The translations under genes and the position numbers were made by a program. Shown here piece after piece: positions 1 to 12,775 of a stretch of 64,000 nt of DNA. Position 1 is the stretch's first letter. The number at the start of each line of letters is the position of its first letter. The notes beneath the pieces are model-generated. The model saw nothing but the letters and a program-made list of their open reading frames with translations, had not been told where the DNA came from and ran no database searches. The DNA is from Argentina anserina (lineage: Eukaryota; Streptophyta; Magnoliopsida; Rosales; Rosaceae), in the NCBI RefSeq assembly GCF_933775445.1, contig NC_065873.1, positions 17,174,001 through 17,238,000 of the forward strand. Reading direction: 5' to 3'.

Positions 1-2059
1 GAAAATTAATTAACTAACCATCTGCTTTGGTTTGTCATCCTTATATAGAAGATTGGTGATGCTTTGAAATGGTATGATTATTCACTTTAGTTGAAAACCA
101 GAAGTCGTGTCTTTTCATTCCAAAAGACACGTTTGTTTGGTTTGTTCCATCTCCACAATTCATTTTTACCCAGAAATTCTCCAACATGATATTAGTCTCA
201 TGTTGGAGAATTTCAGACCTTGTGGTTAGTAAGGACAAAATTTTCCACCCCACCATATCCCAGGTAGTTTGCTGCCAGTATTGTTTTATTTGATGATGTA
301 AATTCAAATTATCCTAGAATTTTTTTAAAATTATTAATTGTTTACGACGTGAAAATAGTCATGACATATGGCTATGTAATTATGTAATATCATTGGGTCT
401 ACTAGCATTATTCTCCTTATATGTAAGAGATGATGAATAATTTTTTAACAGCTAGAGATTGAGACTGAGTTCAGATAAGAGGTAAAATTATTTTTATATA
501 AAATTATTATATTTTCTTTTTTGGTTTCCTTTATTCTAAAAGTGACAGTGAGACATGAGACTAGTCAAAGGCGAAGGAGCTCTCGGATCACCTCATTTCC
601 ACTCCTAAAACCCCAAGCTGATGAGCTCTGTTCCTATTTTATTCTCTCCAAGGCTAGGGTTTTAGTTTTCGTTTCACCAATTCTATACCTAGTCGTCCAG
701 GCCTCCACAGTCCACACTGTCTCTGCTTCCTGAGGTCAACGAAAAATGCATCCTTTTTACATACTCCTTAGTTTTGCCTTTGCATACTGAACTAGACTGC
801 GAAAGAAATTGGGCCTTAATTCTAATCATGAGCATTTAGGTATGTTGTAATTGGGCCTTAATTGGTTATGGGGTTTCCCCAATTTTAATGAAGCTTTTCC
901 TTAACCAAAAAAGAAATATCATGAGCACTTTACCCTGACGATGTTTAAAGCATAAAGTTTCTCGCCCTTATTGTTAGCTTTGTGGGTTGCTATCCATTTC
1001 TTTATTCCACATTTCTACTACATGAGAATATGTTTTCAGCTTATTTTATGTTTTGGGTTTGGGTTTTTTTTTGTCTTACTTATGATCTATGCAAAGAAAG
1101 GAGCTTTCTGTTTAAACCCTAGTTCCAATTCTAAAACCCATAAAGATAAAGCCAAATTCTTTTGTTTGAAAATTATCTACTTCGATTAAGAAAAGGGGCC
1201 AGAATATCATAGTCATTTTCTCTTATAAAATCGTGAAGTGTCTCTGTTCAGTGCATTTTTAATATAAGGGCACCCATTTGGCTAGACTAATGTTATATTA
1301 AACACACCTCTTAAAATTACACCCAATCTATTTATTAGCTTGATTTTTTTCTTAAATTTTTTTTTGGACTTGAATAATAGAATTTTATTTTGCTAGTATT
1401 GACTAGATGTGTCACTCACCAAACACAAAAATCATAAAACCCAAAAATGACATATTTCGCATGATTGAAACATCTACCATTTTTTACAAACCCAACTATG
1501 AATGAGTAAATTGAATTCAATATTTGGTCTTTGATTATAGCATTTGATATTGATTTCATGCTTATATGTGAATAATATGATCAGAGCAACAAAAATCAAT
1601 ATATGAGGATCTTGAGGTTATGTAATCTCCTCGTATATATGAAATAAATATAGGGTATTGAATTAGTATCTCCACCTTTATTCATGATATCCGTGATATA
1701 AATGGATTGCTCAATTAGTTAGTAGCGTTGTTTTGTCATCAACTTATGCATCTGTTTATCTAGTTTGTTTTTTTATTTCCTTGGTATGTGTTAATTTTTC
1801 AATTGTATGAGTTGTCCGTGTTTGTGGTATTTGTTGTTATGGGATCCCTGTGCTATAGGGTATGACTCAAATTTGAGTTTTGTTAAATAAGTATATATGA
1901 TTCGTTGTTGAGTTGAATCAAATGGTTATGTGTATTCTACCTGGAAAATTAGTTGTTGTACTTGTGTTAGGTAATAATGTGTGAGGGTTGAACATGGATG
2001 ACATGTGGTTTTTTCAGGGTATGTACTTGATTGTTTTCTCTCTCTTATGGAATAGGTAA
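1..2059. other. AT-rich intergenic sequence, no gene recognised
   Basis: Only short open frames (at most 88 codons) are present and none has a recognisable domain, splice pattern or codon bias. Two copies of an ATTGGGCCTTAATT phrase lie near 810 and 850. A telobox-like AAACCCTAG lies near 1117. The stretch around 590-730 is richer in C and T and resembles plant 5' UTR sequence, but no downstream coding exon could be linked to it. The right edge is the 5-bp target duplication GTAAC (2060-2064) of copia-1. Confidence 0.5.
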
Positions 2060-2064
2060 GTAAC

Positions 2065-3104
2065 TGTTAGAAAAACAATGATATATTGCATATATAATTA
2101 ATAAACTGAATTATAAATAATTATAACACAATATTAAAATCTAATGACGAAGAACATGAAAGAAATTTAATATGAATTCAACTAAAATACTGAACGATTG
2201 ATGATTGAAGAACTAGTTGAGGCGTGTGTGATACCACACTGTCCTTAAAACGTTTACGCCTCCTCTACCGGTGCAAGGATGCTTGACGCTTATCTCCCAG
2301 GATAAAATGACTAAACAGTTCTAGAAAGTTGCACTACTAACTAGAACCCTCAACGAACTCGAAAAGTACATCTTTCTACCACCAGTGAAAACCTAAGAAC
2401 ACTTTGAGAGAGGGAGAGCTGATTGTGTTTGGAATGATTTTACAATGAAAGGATGATGACTATTTATACAGTGAGGATTTGTAATCTGCAATGAATAAAA
2501 TGACTGTTATAGGAAATTAAAATATCATAGCATACATGAGTTACATATGTTACAAGCAATGATTTTAATCTGTTACAAGTTTATCCATAACACACAATAA
2601 CGTTTTCAGTTACAGTTGTTACAAAAAGAAGAATTTAAACAATCAAGAAAAGTTGAAACGTCAAAAAAGAATTTTCGAAAATGCAAAAAGAATCTGTTGT
2701 CTGACCCTTAATTCGGTGTTGCATTCGTGTCCGCAGGTCGTACGGGCATACACGAGTTTTCCTTGTGACCTAAGATTTGCACCTCCACCCCTACGCATGC
2801 GCGAGATGGTATAAGGGAGCTTACACACTTTACAATTCATAAACAATGGATTTCATATAAAGTTTTTCCAACACTTCTCTTTTCCAATGTGGAACAAACA
2901 CTTTTCCACAATTTAAGTATCAATCTTTGAGTGACAATTTCTTATTCACCCACTAACCAAATTACAGAAACAAACACATGATCTTGTAGCCCTTATTATG
3001 GAGAACTCAAATCTATGTTCAACTTTGATTAATTATAAGTTTAACTATTTAATTAATCAATTCAAATTAGGTTTTAAATAGTTTATTTAACCATTTTTCC
3101 AGCA
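2065..3104 (-). repeat. copia-1 3' LTR
   Basis: This is the 3' LTR relative to the minus-strand element, 1040 bp. It aligns almost end to end with 7098-8127, including the motifs around CGTTTACGCCTC and CCTTGTGACCTAAGATTTGC. It is bounded by TG and CA and followed inward by the purine-rich tract. Small substitutions and a length difference of about 10 bp separate it from its partner, so the insertion is not recent. Confidence 0.92.
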
Positions 3105-3527
3105 ATACCCCACATTAATGAAATTGGCCTCCAAAGACTCGATAGAATTTAGTGATAGATTTCTACGGTTGAAACCTGCATAGGATAGGTAGGTTTGACA
3201 TTTTGAACATTCCCTTATGAAAGTATGCTTACTTTATTAACTAAATAGTAGACGCGATGTCTTTGAACTATTAGTTATATGTGTAAATGATGACATACTT
3301 CACACATGAGTCTTCCTGATATATTTCGGCTCTCATTTTTGTGCCCATTTCGGCCATGGAACACACGCTTGGTTCTGCAAGTAGTTTGATAAGAGTTATG
3401 CCCTCATTAACTCCCCTATAAGCGGCCCTACTTCTCTCTTGCATAAGTGATATCTTAATTAAGAGTAACCCGCATTACTCTGATCGGTTTCCCGACACAT
3501 AAGACTCATTTAAAGTTTTAGCTTAAC

Positions 3528-5830
3528 CTAATTCTTACGGGTATCACTGTTTTTCATCATAGGAATGAACTTGGGGAACTCCCCATAGTGATCCGAACTA
3601 ATCTCCACCATTATACATCTTACTCTGTGTCCTTCTAATTGCTGATTGACCATCACAATGTATACCAATCGCAGACACAAGTTTTGTCCATCTAGGAATG
3701 TCCTGTATAAACTAGCGTAACCATTCTGCTTCCTCCCCACATTTGTCTAGTGCTACAAACTCAGACTCCATTGTGGATCTAGTTATAACTATTTGCTTTG
3801 AGAACTTCCAGGACACGGCTGCACCCCTAGCGTAAATACATATCCGCTAGTAGACTTTGAGTCTTTCATGCCAAATATCCAGTTCGCATCAGTTCCATTG
3901 GTACGAGTATACCTTAAGTATTTGAGTACTCTTCCAATCACTTATCAATGTATAGCTCCAGGATTACTCGTGTACCTACTTAGCTTATGAACCGCATAAG
4001 CTAGATCTGGTCTTGTAGAACTTGTTAAGTACATTAGCGTCCCAATTATTCTCGAGTACTCTAATTGAGAAACACTTTCACCTTTATTCTTGGACAAATG
4101 TAGATTCATATCTACATGAGTTATGATAATTCCAGAACTTTCCTTGTCAAATTTCCCAAGAATATTGTCCACATAGTGTGTTTGATTCAACACAAATCCT
4201 TATGATGTTCTCGTAATTTTAATCCCTAAAATGACATCAGCAAGTCCCAAGTCTTTCATATCAAACTTGGAATTCAACATGTCTTTAGTGGACTTGATCA
4301 TCTTATCATTGCTCCTAACGATAAGCATATCATCCACATACAGAAATAGTATGACATATCCATTTTCAGTGTCTTTGACATAGACACATTTTATCACATT
4401 CATTTATTCTGAAACCACTAGTGATCATGGCATTATCAAATTTCTCATGCCATTGTTTTAGTGCTTATTTTAAGCCATATATGACTTAACCAGTTTGCAC
4501 AACTTCTTACTCTGAGAAGGAGTAGAGAAACCTTTCAGTTGTTCCATGTAGATTTTTTCTTCTACATCTCCATTTAGGAAGGCCGTCTTTACATTCATTT
4601 GGTGTACTTCAAGTTTGCGCAATGCTGTAGTTGCAAGTACCATCCGTATGGAGGTTATTCTCGTCACATGAGAATAAGTGTCAAAATAATCCAAACCCTC
4701 ATTTTGCCTATAGCCTTTAATAACAAGTCTAGCCTTGTATTTGTCTATTGACCCATCAGTTTTTTTTTTTTTTAAATCCACTTGGAAGTCAAAAGCTTAC
4801 AACCAGGTGGCAAATCCACTAATTTCCAAGTGTGATTTTGCATGATAGAGTCAATCTCACTTTTGATTGCTTCTTTCCACAGAGGACCATCAGTAGAGCT
4901 TATTGCCTCTTTGAAAGTATAGGGACCACCTTCAACCATATATGACAGGAAGTCAGGTCCATAGGATTTTGCGGTCCTTGCCCTTTTACTTCGTCTAGGT
5001 TCAACCTCAACCTCAGACTCAGATTTTTGATCCTGAGCATCATGAGTTTCAGCTTGGTTGTCTTCACGTGCCCATTTAGAAGAATTAGATTCCTATATAG
5101 ACTTCCGTTGAAATATATTTCCAAAGAAAGATACATTTCTCGATTCCATTATTGTATCCTTATGGATTTCAGGAATATTCGAATCGTGGACTAGGAATCG
5201 ATAAGCCGAACTGTTATGTGCATAACCAATAAAGATTCAATCAACCGTTTTAGGCCCATTCTTTACCTTTTTAAGTTTGAAAATTTTCACTTTTGTCAAA
5301 CATCTCCATACTCTTAAGTATTTGTAGGATGGATTTCTCCATTTCCATAACTCATATGGAGTTTTCTCTTGTTTCTTTTTGGACACTTTATTTAAAAAGT
5401 AATTTATCGTGAGAATCGCGTCTCCCCACATGTTGGGTGGCATCCCAGAACTGAGTATCATAGCATCATATCCTTTAAAGTACGATTTTTTCGTTCTACT
5501 ACACCATTGGATTGTGGTGAGTATGGAGTAGTCCTCTAATGTATAATCCCATTCTGAGCACAAATCTCAGCAAATGGCGATTCATACTTACCCACTCGGT
5601 CACTACTTAGTGCCTTAATTTTCTTGTTGAGTTGGTTCTCAATCTCATTTTTATAGAGAATGAATTTCTATATAGTAATCTTTTGTGCTATCATCTATGA
5701 ATGTAATAAAGTATTTATTATTCCTTCTAGATCACGTTGATTTTAAATCACACACATCTATATGAATCAGACTAAGAGGTTCACTGTTTCTTTCAACACT
5801 TTGGAAAGATGATCTAGTCAGTTTTGCCTC
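3528..5830 (-). pseudogene. copia-1 pol remnant (integrase, reverse transcriptase, RNase H)
   Basis: Minus-strand fragments read in copia order. Integrase-core similarity lies at 5237-5830 (for example MWGDAILTINYFLNK). Reverse transcriptase lies at 3945-4781, with KARLVIKGYRQNEGLDYFDT, the catalytic FLYVDDMLI near 4330, and FDMKDLGLADVILGIKI. RNase H lies at about 3528-3900, with a recognisable [11 protein letters not shown] phrase. The pieces occur in different frames separated by stops and small indels, so no functional polyprotein is possible. The family makes cDNA from element RNA in virus-like particles; this copy cannot. Confidence 0.85.
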
Positions 5831-6287
5831 TACACAAGTTCACACTTATGCATGTTAATTGACATATATTATATTCTTTACTGCCATAAATTAGGAAGAC
5901 TCATCCATATAGGTGAAAAAACTAGCTTTATTTCTTTAACAATTGTCATTTTAAACAATCCACCACCCATGGCTCTATATCAATTTCAAACAAAACACAT
6001 TTGTCAACACTGAGTTTTATACTCATAAAGACGTTAGGAACTTACATCAATTTATTCGACAATTTTTAGTTCTATTCTACATATCAATCCAAAAACTTGG
6101 CTTGGTCATACCATAGCTCTAAGTCCTTTAGTCCCTAGTCATAATCACTGACTTCTTCCATGCTACCCTCTGATATCATGCAACAGAGGTTCAAGTCAGC
6201 AACCTCCTGAGTGACAGCTTTAATTCGGTTTACCTCCTTCTTCTTGTTTCTTTTTAGTTTGTTGCAATCAACATATTTGTGACCAGT

Positions 6288-6988
6288 CTTGTCACAGTTG
6301 TAGCACTTGCTTTCAAACCTTGGCTTTTCGGAGATGGCTCATTTCGACCCTAGCTTGGACCCTTGATACTTGTCTTTCTTGTTCTTGGAACCTTGACCAT
6401 GTTCCTTCATGTTTACCTTGTCTTCCTCAATGCGAAGCCTAACCTCCAGATCCTCTATGGTCATTTCCTTTCACTTGTGCTTTAGATAGTTCTTGAAGTC
6501 TTTCCAAGTAGGTGGTAGCTTCTCAATAGCACATGCCACTTGAAAGCTTTCACCTAGCTGCATTCCTTCAGTGTGAATCTCATGTAGGATTAGCTGAATC
6601 TCAGAGAATTGACTCATCACAGTCTTGGAATCCACCATCTTATAATCAAGGAAGCGGCCCACGATAAACTTCTTGGCGCCGGCATCCTCGGTCTTATATT
6701 TTTTCTCCAATGATTCCCATAGCTCATTTGCCGTTCCCATACTAATATACACATTGTACATTGAGTCGGCCAGACCATTCATGATATAATTCCTACATAA
6801 GTAGTCAGAATTATTCCATGCATTCACAACAACAATCTTAGCTTGATCGTCTTGGTCATCTTGAAATGCAAGCCGTTGAACTTCTCAGGTTTTTCCCCAT
6901 GGGATATTGAGACAGGTACAACGGGGGCAGCATGCACAATCGGTACCAAAGGTCCCTTGCCATTTACAGAATTTTCTCTGTTAGTCAT
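6288..6988 (-). pseudogene. copia-1 gag remnant with zinc knuckle
   Basis: The likely gag start codon is at 6986-6988 (MTNRENSVNGKG). A frameshift near 6830 moves the reading into a second frame carrying the UBN2-type gag core (NYIMNGLADSMYNVYISM, then the LWESLEKKYKTEDAGAKKF phrase). A CCHC zinc knuckle, CYNCDKTGHKYVDC, with the C-X2-C-X4-H-X4-C spacing, is encoded around 6284-6325. Gag packages element RNA. The frameshift and later stops inactivate it. Confidence 0.85.
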
Positions 6989-7097
6989 TTTTGGAAACTG
7001 AAACACACACACACAAGGTGTAAGTTCACTTGAGAATTTGTAGATAAAATATCGAACACAAATTATATAAGCAATATCAAAATAAACGTCTTAAGAT

Positions 7098-8127
7098 TGT
7101 TAGAAAAATAATGATATATTGCATATATATTTTAATAAACTGAATTATAAATAATTATAACACAACATTAAAATCTAATGACGAAGAACACGAAAGAAAT
7201 TCAATATGAATTCAACCAAAATACAAAACGATTGATGATTGAAGAACTAGTCGAGACGTGTGTGATACTACACTGTCCTTAAGACGTTTATGCCTCTTTT
7301 ACCGGTGTAAGGATGCTTGGCGCTTGTCTCCCAGGATAAAACGACTAAACAATTCTAGGAAGTTGCACTACTAACTAGATCTCTCAACGAACTCGAAAAG
7401 TACCTCTTTCTACAACCAGTGAAAACATAAGAAAGGGAGAGCTGATTGTGTTTGGAATGATTTTACAATGAAATGATGGTGGCTATTTATACAGTGAGGA
7501 TTTGTAATTTGCAATGAATAAAATGGGTGTTATAGGAAATCAAAAGATCATAACATACACGAGTTACATATGTTACAAGCAATGATTTCAATCTGTTACA
7601 AGCTTCTCCATAACACACAATAACGTTTCAGTTACAGTTGTTACAAAAATAAGAATTTGAACAATCAAGAGAAGTTGAAACGTCCAAAAAGAATTTCGGA
7701 AATGCAAAAAGAATCTGCGTTCCGACCCTTAATTCGGCGTTGCATTCGTGTCCGCAGGTCGCACGGGCATACACGAGTTTCCCTTGTGACCTAAGATTTG
7801 CACCCCCACCCCTGCGCATGCGCGAGATGGTATAAGGGAGCTTACACATTTTACAATTCATAAATAATGGATTCCATATAAAGTCTTTCCAATACTTATC
7901 TTTTCCAATGTGGGACAATCACTTTCCCACATTTTAAGTAGCCATCTTTGAGTGACAATTTTTTATTCACCCACTAACCAAATTACACAAACAAACATAT
8001 GATCTTATAGCCCTCATTATGGAGAACTCACATCTATGTTCAACTTTGATTGATTATAAGTTTAACTTAATTTAATTAATCAATTAAAATTTGGTTTTAA
8101 ATGGTTTATTTAACCATTTTTTCAACA
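7098..8127 (-). repeat. copia-1 5' LTR
   Basis: The 5' LTR relative to the minus-strand element, 1030 bp, partner of 2065-3104. It ends CAACA at 8127 and is directly followed by GTAAC, the target duplication that matches 2060-2064. It would have carried the element promoter. Confidence 0.92.
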
Positions 8128-8130
8128 GTA

Positions 8131-8420
8131 ACTTCTATTTAGTAAGTTGATTTTGTGGAACGTGTAGATTTTTTCTTGCATAGGGGTAAATCTTCTGTTA
8201 TATAGGATCATACCTCTAAGGTAGGAAGTGTGGGTTCTATAAGTGGAGAGTGTGTGTAGCATAGGTACGTAACTTGACTAACTTCTATTTAGTAAATTAA
8301 TTTTGTGGGATGTGTAGATTGGTCCTTGCATATAGGTTAATTATCCTTTCCACATAGGTAAATTTTCTATTGTATAGGATCCTACCTCCAAGATAGGAAG
8401 TGTGGGTTGGAAAATGGAAA
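8131..8420. repeat. approximately 149-bp tandem duplication
   Basis: The phrase AACTTCTATTTAGTAA followed by TTTTGTGG and GTGTAGAT starts near 8131 and again near 8280. Both units continue into similar text ending in a TAGGAAGTGTGGGTT phrase (about 8220-8236 and 8393-8409). The second unit holds about 25 extra bases. No coding content was seen. The first unit abuts the copia-1 target site. Confidence 0.7.
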
Positions 8421-8932
8421 ATTAGACAACCAGAAGAAAGAAAATTGTGTTTTTGAATATGAAGAATGTATGTGGTGAAAAACATGATCATATAGCTTTG
8501 CTATAGAAAAAATAAAAAAATAAAAGACAACTTGGTAATTTTGAAGGCATTCATGAAGTGCTTTGATATATTAAGATAGTAATAGAAATAGCATAATTTT
8601 TTTATTTTGTTTGACTATTCCTTAAGATTAGGCTGATTTACCAAATTAAACATTTAATTTATGTTTATAAGTGTTGCATGTTTATATCATTTCAAAAATT
8701 GTAATAACTATAGTTATTGAGATATTTTCTATTTATAGTTATTACGGAAAAAACATGAGCTCGATTAAATAATTTAAATATATTAATTTATAGAAAAAAA
8801 CCATATAAGAAATGTTGATATATGTTTTGGGTATAGATTAAAAAAAGAAAAGGGTGTGGGTTTATCTGAAAAATTGACTTGAAGAATAAGTTTATCACTA
8901 ATTATCTCTTTAAGGGTTGAGCAATTTGGCTG
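8421..8932. other. AT-rich intergenic sequence
   Basis: No gene, repeat unit or transposon end was recognised here. It is strongly AT-rich with short A tracts near 8505 and 8835. The right edge GTTGTCAC (8933-8940) is the left target duplication of the MITE that starts at 8941. Confidence 0.4.
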
Positions 8933-8940
8933 GTTGTCAC

Positions 8941-9567
8941 CAATGGTCTAAATAGCTATTATTGACGTTGTATCGGTTTTGTAAAATAAAGATATAACGA
9001 GAATATATCGAGATATATCGGATTTATCGTATTTGTTATTATTAATTAAATTTATTATATTTATGAATTTTACTTCAACCAAGTACCAAATAAGAAAACA
9101 CAAATGGTTTCAAATAATAAAAACAAGTGTCTAAATAAGGATTTGTTGAATTTGAGGCAGATAGGCAGTGGTTTGGCTTCACATATGAAGTTAGAGGTTT
9201 CGCCTGATGATGTTTTTATCTTCCCTGATTAAGATATTGACGTTCAAAGTCACTTTGAAAATGAATATAAAGTTTTTGTGTTCGAAGAAGATAAAGTTTT
9301 TAACTGATTTAAGGCGCATTGCATCTAAATTTTAAATTGTGTCATTTTTTCTTTCCTCGTAAAAGTACAACGATGTAATTTTTATTTGAAATTTATAAAA
9401 AAAAGATCCGATATATCGGGTCAAAATTGGGTTCACCCGATATATCGGATTTTGACCATGAAATTATCGGTCAACGATAACTTGAAATGATATCTAAAAT
9501 ATCGTATCATTTTTTTAAGAATATATCGGGAATATATCAATGATATATCGGGATATTTAGAATATTT
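8941..9567 (-). mobile_element. hAT-type non-autonomous element, ATATCG-rich family, copy 1
   Basis: A 627-bp element. Its left end CAATGGTCTAAATAGC and the reverse complement of its right end share the family terminal inverted repeat, roughly CARKGKTCTAAATATCGG. It is flanked by an imperfect 8-bp duplication, GTTGTCAC (8933-8940) and ACTGTCAC (9568-9575), 6 of 8 matching. Both ends are packed with GATATATCGG-like sub-repeats. Its left end is the reverse complement of the right end of the 39879-40435 copy, so it lies in opposite orientation. No transposase is present. Confidence 0.82.
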
Positions 9568-9575
9568 ACTGTCAC

Positions 9576-10253
9576 TCAGTTCGCACATATGTTAGGTACC
9601 TCACTGAACCAGCCGTATCAGAATAGTTATATCCCAAAGATGTAAATTAATGACAGATGCTGAAGTCATGTAGTTGATGGAATTATTTGCTCTAGGGAGA
9701 TCTTCGTATTCTAGTTACCATATGGGACTGTTTAGCAATGCTTCTCTAGTTATAAAGGGAAACTTGTTGTTGAGTAACTATCAGGAAGTCAACATTAATT
9801 GTTGTAAGAACAACAACATGACTTTATCCAATTGCCAGTTCCTTATCGCTTGTTTTTTTAGAAAATTTTTGGCGGTAAACCGGTATTAATTAACACTTTG
9901 AAAGTAATTTACAATATTTGCTCATTCGGCTGGTGGTATGTTATAGATATTGGTTTCCTTGTGCTTTGATCATCACAGTTACGTTTGAGTTTAGTTGAGG
10001 AATGGCAAATACTACTTGTTCCAGTGAAACTTGTTGCCCTTTGATGCTATTTCTCTCTTGTTACTTTCATTTGAGTTTTTTTTAGTAGTTGTTCCAATCT
10101 ATTTAGTCAAACTCATTTAAGAACAGTTTAATCGCGTGGCCCTCCCAGTTGTGTACATCATTATAATTAGTCTGCTTGTTTATTGTAGGAGTAATTTGCC
10201 TCACAATAACGGAAAAGTTGTGGTGCTCTCTGGTAATGGGATTGGAATCAACA
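9576..10253 (+). other. upstream region of the broken soloist AP2 copy
   Basis: No coding exon was found before 10254. A pyrimidine-rich stretch ending TTTATTGTAG at about 10188 looks like a splice acceptor. The downstream text then leads into the ATG at 10254, as in the intact gene, where a 5' UTR intron ends at 57694. This region is therefore best read as remains of the 5' UTR intron and short 5' UTR of the pseudogene. Confidence 0.4.
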
Positions 10254-10484
10254 ATGGTGAGCTTAAGAAGACAGAAACGCTTAAGACCATGCTCTGGTTA
10301 GTATAACTATTTATGAGGATTATGAGCAGTATAAGATAAATACTCATTTTTGTGATACATGTGTATCCAGTGGATATACATGTTTTGTTAAGCTGCTTTC
10401 ATATCATATTCACCATATGTTTTGTATTGTGTAATTTTTTGATGTGTTGATGCTTTGAGATAATTTCCTAGATTTGGTTATGAT

Positions 10485-10926
10485 TGTTGTGCGGAAGCGT
10501 AACAAACAACAATATTGATATGAAACAATAAAAAAAAACACAAGGACACAATGATTTATAGTGGTTCACCCAATCAATGTGATTGAGCTACGTCCACTCT
10601 CGGAGCCGGCAAATATTCCAATATGATCAAATATGAGAAACAAACAACTAGAGTTAATAATTACTCTCTCCATCAAAACCCAATACACCCAAAACTATTA
10701 GTTCTCTCTTTAATCAATAGAGAAGAAGAGTAATACTTACTTCTCAATTACAATATATAGCAGCCCCAACAACTAAGCTCTTAAAGCTTCAAATTTGGAT
10801 AGCTACGTCACCACCACCAAGAGAAAATACAGTAGGAGTATTCAAGTATATGGCTACAATTATGCTTCTCTTCATCTCTTTTATAACCCTCTGTGCGGCT
10901 GCTTAGCAAGCCATATATATATATAT
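10485..10926 (-). repeat. copia-2 3' LTR, truncated on its inner side
   Basis: It matches the right LTR from TGTTGTGCGG up to the TATATA microsatellite (right LTR positions 21600 to about 22060). It then passes straight into the RNase H coding sequence (VEDGD codons). The outer 100 bp or so of LTR, the polypurine tract and the final RNase H codons are missing. The junction lies in the (TA)n run, so a deletion at that repeat is the simplest explanation. Confidence 0.8.
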
Positions 10927-12602
10927 GTCACCATCCTCCACCAATTGACGAATCTTGTGAAATCTGACATGAATATGCTTAGTACGGTTATGAGTAACCT
11001 GATTCTCTGCTAAATGAATAGCACTCTGACTATCACAATAAACATCCACATAGTCTTGAACTGCACCCAAGTCCTCAAGCAAGCCACGAAGCCAAAGAGC
11101 TTCTTTTTCACCCTCTCTTACAGCCATATACTCAGCTTCTGTAGTCGACAAAGCAATAGTATGTTGCAAATTCGACTTCCAACTCACTGCTCCACTAGAG
11201 TAAATACATAAGCTGTAGTTGATCTGCACTTATCCAAATCACCTGCGTAATCAGAGTCTACATATCCAACAACACACTGATTCATCATATCCTGCTGAAA
11301 CACTATTCCAACATCTACAGTACCAAGAATATACCGTAGAATCCATTTTACTGCTTCCCAATGGCCTTTACCTGGATTATGCATATATATACATACCACA
11401 CTTAAGGCCTGTGAAAATATCTGGTCTAGTACACACCATAGAATACATCAAGCTACCAACAACACTAGCATACAAAACTTTAGCCATATATTTTTTATCA
11501 TCATCAGTGCTAGGAGACATAGAAGAATTAAGCTTGAAATGAGAAGCAAGAGGTGTACTTACAGGTTTAGTTTTATCAACCATACTAAACCGATGTAGTA
11601 CCTTCTTCAAATACTGTTTATGTGACAAACATACCTTGCCTTTAGATCTGTCTCGTTCAATTTCCATGCCCAAAATCTTCTTTGCTTCTCTTAAATCCTT
11701 CATCTCAAATTCACCACTCAACTGTGACTTTAATTTATCTATCTCCACCTTGCTCTTAGATGCAATCAACATATCATCAACATATAAGAGCAAATAAATG
11801 AAAGTCTCATCCTGTAGCTTGAAAAAATAAACACATGGATCATAAAGACTCCTAGTGTACTTCTGACCAAACATAAACTTATCAAATCTCTTGTACCACT
11901 GCCTAGGAGACTGTTTTAGGCTGTACAATGATTTCTGCAGTTAACAAACCCATTTTTCCTTACCAGCAACTTTGAAACCATCTGGCTGACTCATATAGAT
12001 CTCCTCATTCAATTTACCATGTAAAAATGCAGTTTTAACATCAAGTTGTACTAACTGAAGATCAAATTGTGCAACTAAGGCTAAAAGAATACGAATAGAA
12101 GAATGTTTCACAACTGGAGAAAATACCTCATTGTAGTCTATTCCTTCCTTTTGTGCATAGCCCTTAGCTACCAATCTAGCCTTGTACCGAGATCCCTCCT
12201 TCTTGGCAAAAACCCACTTGCAACCAACTGCTCTCTTCCCATGTGGTAACTGAGCCAACTCCCAAGTCTTGTTCTTATGAAGAGACTTCATCTCCTCACC
12301 CATAGCCTTTTCCCACTCCACTTTATCTGCATGTATTACAACTTCTTCATAAGTAGTAGGAATTTCTTCTTCGGTAATCGGAAGTGCATAAGTCACCATA
12401 TCATTAAGCCAAGCTGGCTTTGGAGCATTCCTCTTTCCTTTTCTCAATGCAATAGGTTCATCTTGCTGCGTAGACTCTTGGGTTTCAGCCTCTACTTCAG
12501 TACATGTATCTCTATTAGTTGAATAATCAACTGTATGTTTTTCCGAATCACCTAGAGCTTCATTAACATTTTTCTCAAGCTCCACCTGCTTCGAGTTCTC
12601 TA
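10921..12602 (-). pseudogene. copia-2 reverse transcriptase and RNase H
   Basis: The reverse transcriptase reads in one frame from 12602 to about 11400. It has GCKWVFAKKEGSRYKARLVA, LVQLDVKTAFLHGKLNEEIY, and catalytic LLLYVDDMLIAS near 11790. One in-frame TAA (11941-11943) sits just before LQKSLYSLKQSPRQWYKRF. A short frame disruption near 11395 precedes RNase H motifs WKSNLQHTIALSTTEAEYMA and the CDSQSAIHLAENQVTHNRTKH phrase ends (11000-11180). The 3' end is cut by the TATATA junction. Apart from these breaks it is well preserved, so the element is younger than copia-1. Confidence 0.9.
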
Positions 12603-12610
12603 TGATCATC

Positions 12611-12775
12611 TAAGGGTGGGCTCGGGCCGGAACCGGCCATTTTTTGCCTGAACCCGAGACCGGACGGGTGGCTCTTTTTTCGGGCCGGGTTTTGAAAAAA
12701 AATGGAGGAACCGATTGGGCCCAGACCGAACCGGGCCGGGCCGGGCCGGCGGCCCGAAACAGTACTGTTTTTCCA
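12611..12775. repeat. hAT left subterminal CGGGCCGG repeats
   Basis: Next to the left terminal inverted repeat lie at least five GGGCCGG/CGGGCC units in both orientations (around 12623, 12691, 12737, 12742, 12747), with related CCGGACGGG and CCGAACC motifs. Subterminal repeat arrays are known transposase-binding sites in plant hAT elements such as Ac. Binding here is an inference. Confidence 0.7.

Larger units (their letters stand above)
2065..8127 (-). mobile_element. Ty1/copia LTR retrotransposon copia-1, degenerate
   Basis: A complete but decayed 6.06 kb copia element read on the minus strand. Two direct LTRs (2065-3104 and 7098-8127) both start TGTTAGAAAAA on the plus strand and end in CA. 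The flanking 5-bp target duplication GTAAC is perfect (2060-2064 and 8128-8132), so the two ends belong to one insertion event. Gag, integrase, reverse transcriptase and RNase H remnants lie in the normal copia order on the minus strand. The purine tract expected at the 3' LTR is visible as GTGGGGTAT (complement of 3105-3113). No standard initiator-Met primer site was found inside the 5' LTR. Frameshifts and stops break every domain, so it is dead. Confidence 0.93.

Noticed and set aside
9400..9560. ATATCG-rich sequence considered as satellite or regulatory palindromes
   Set aside because: Bounded ends and 8-bp duplications show it is part of a MITE.
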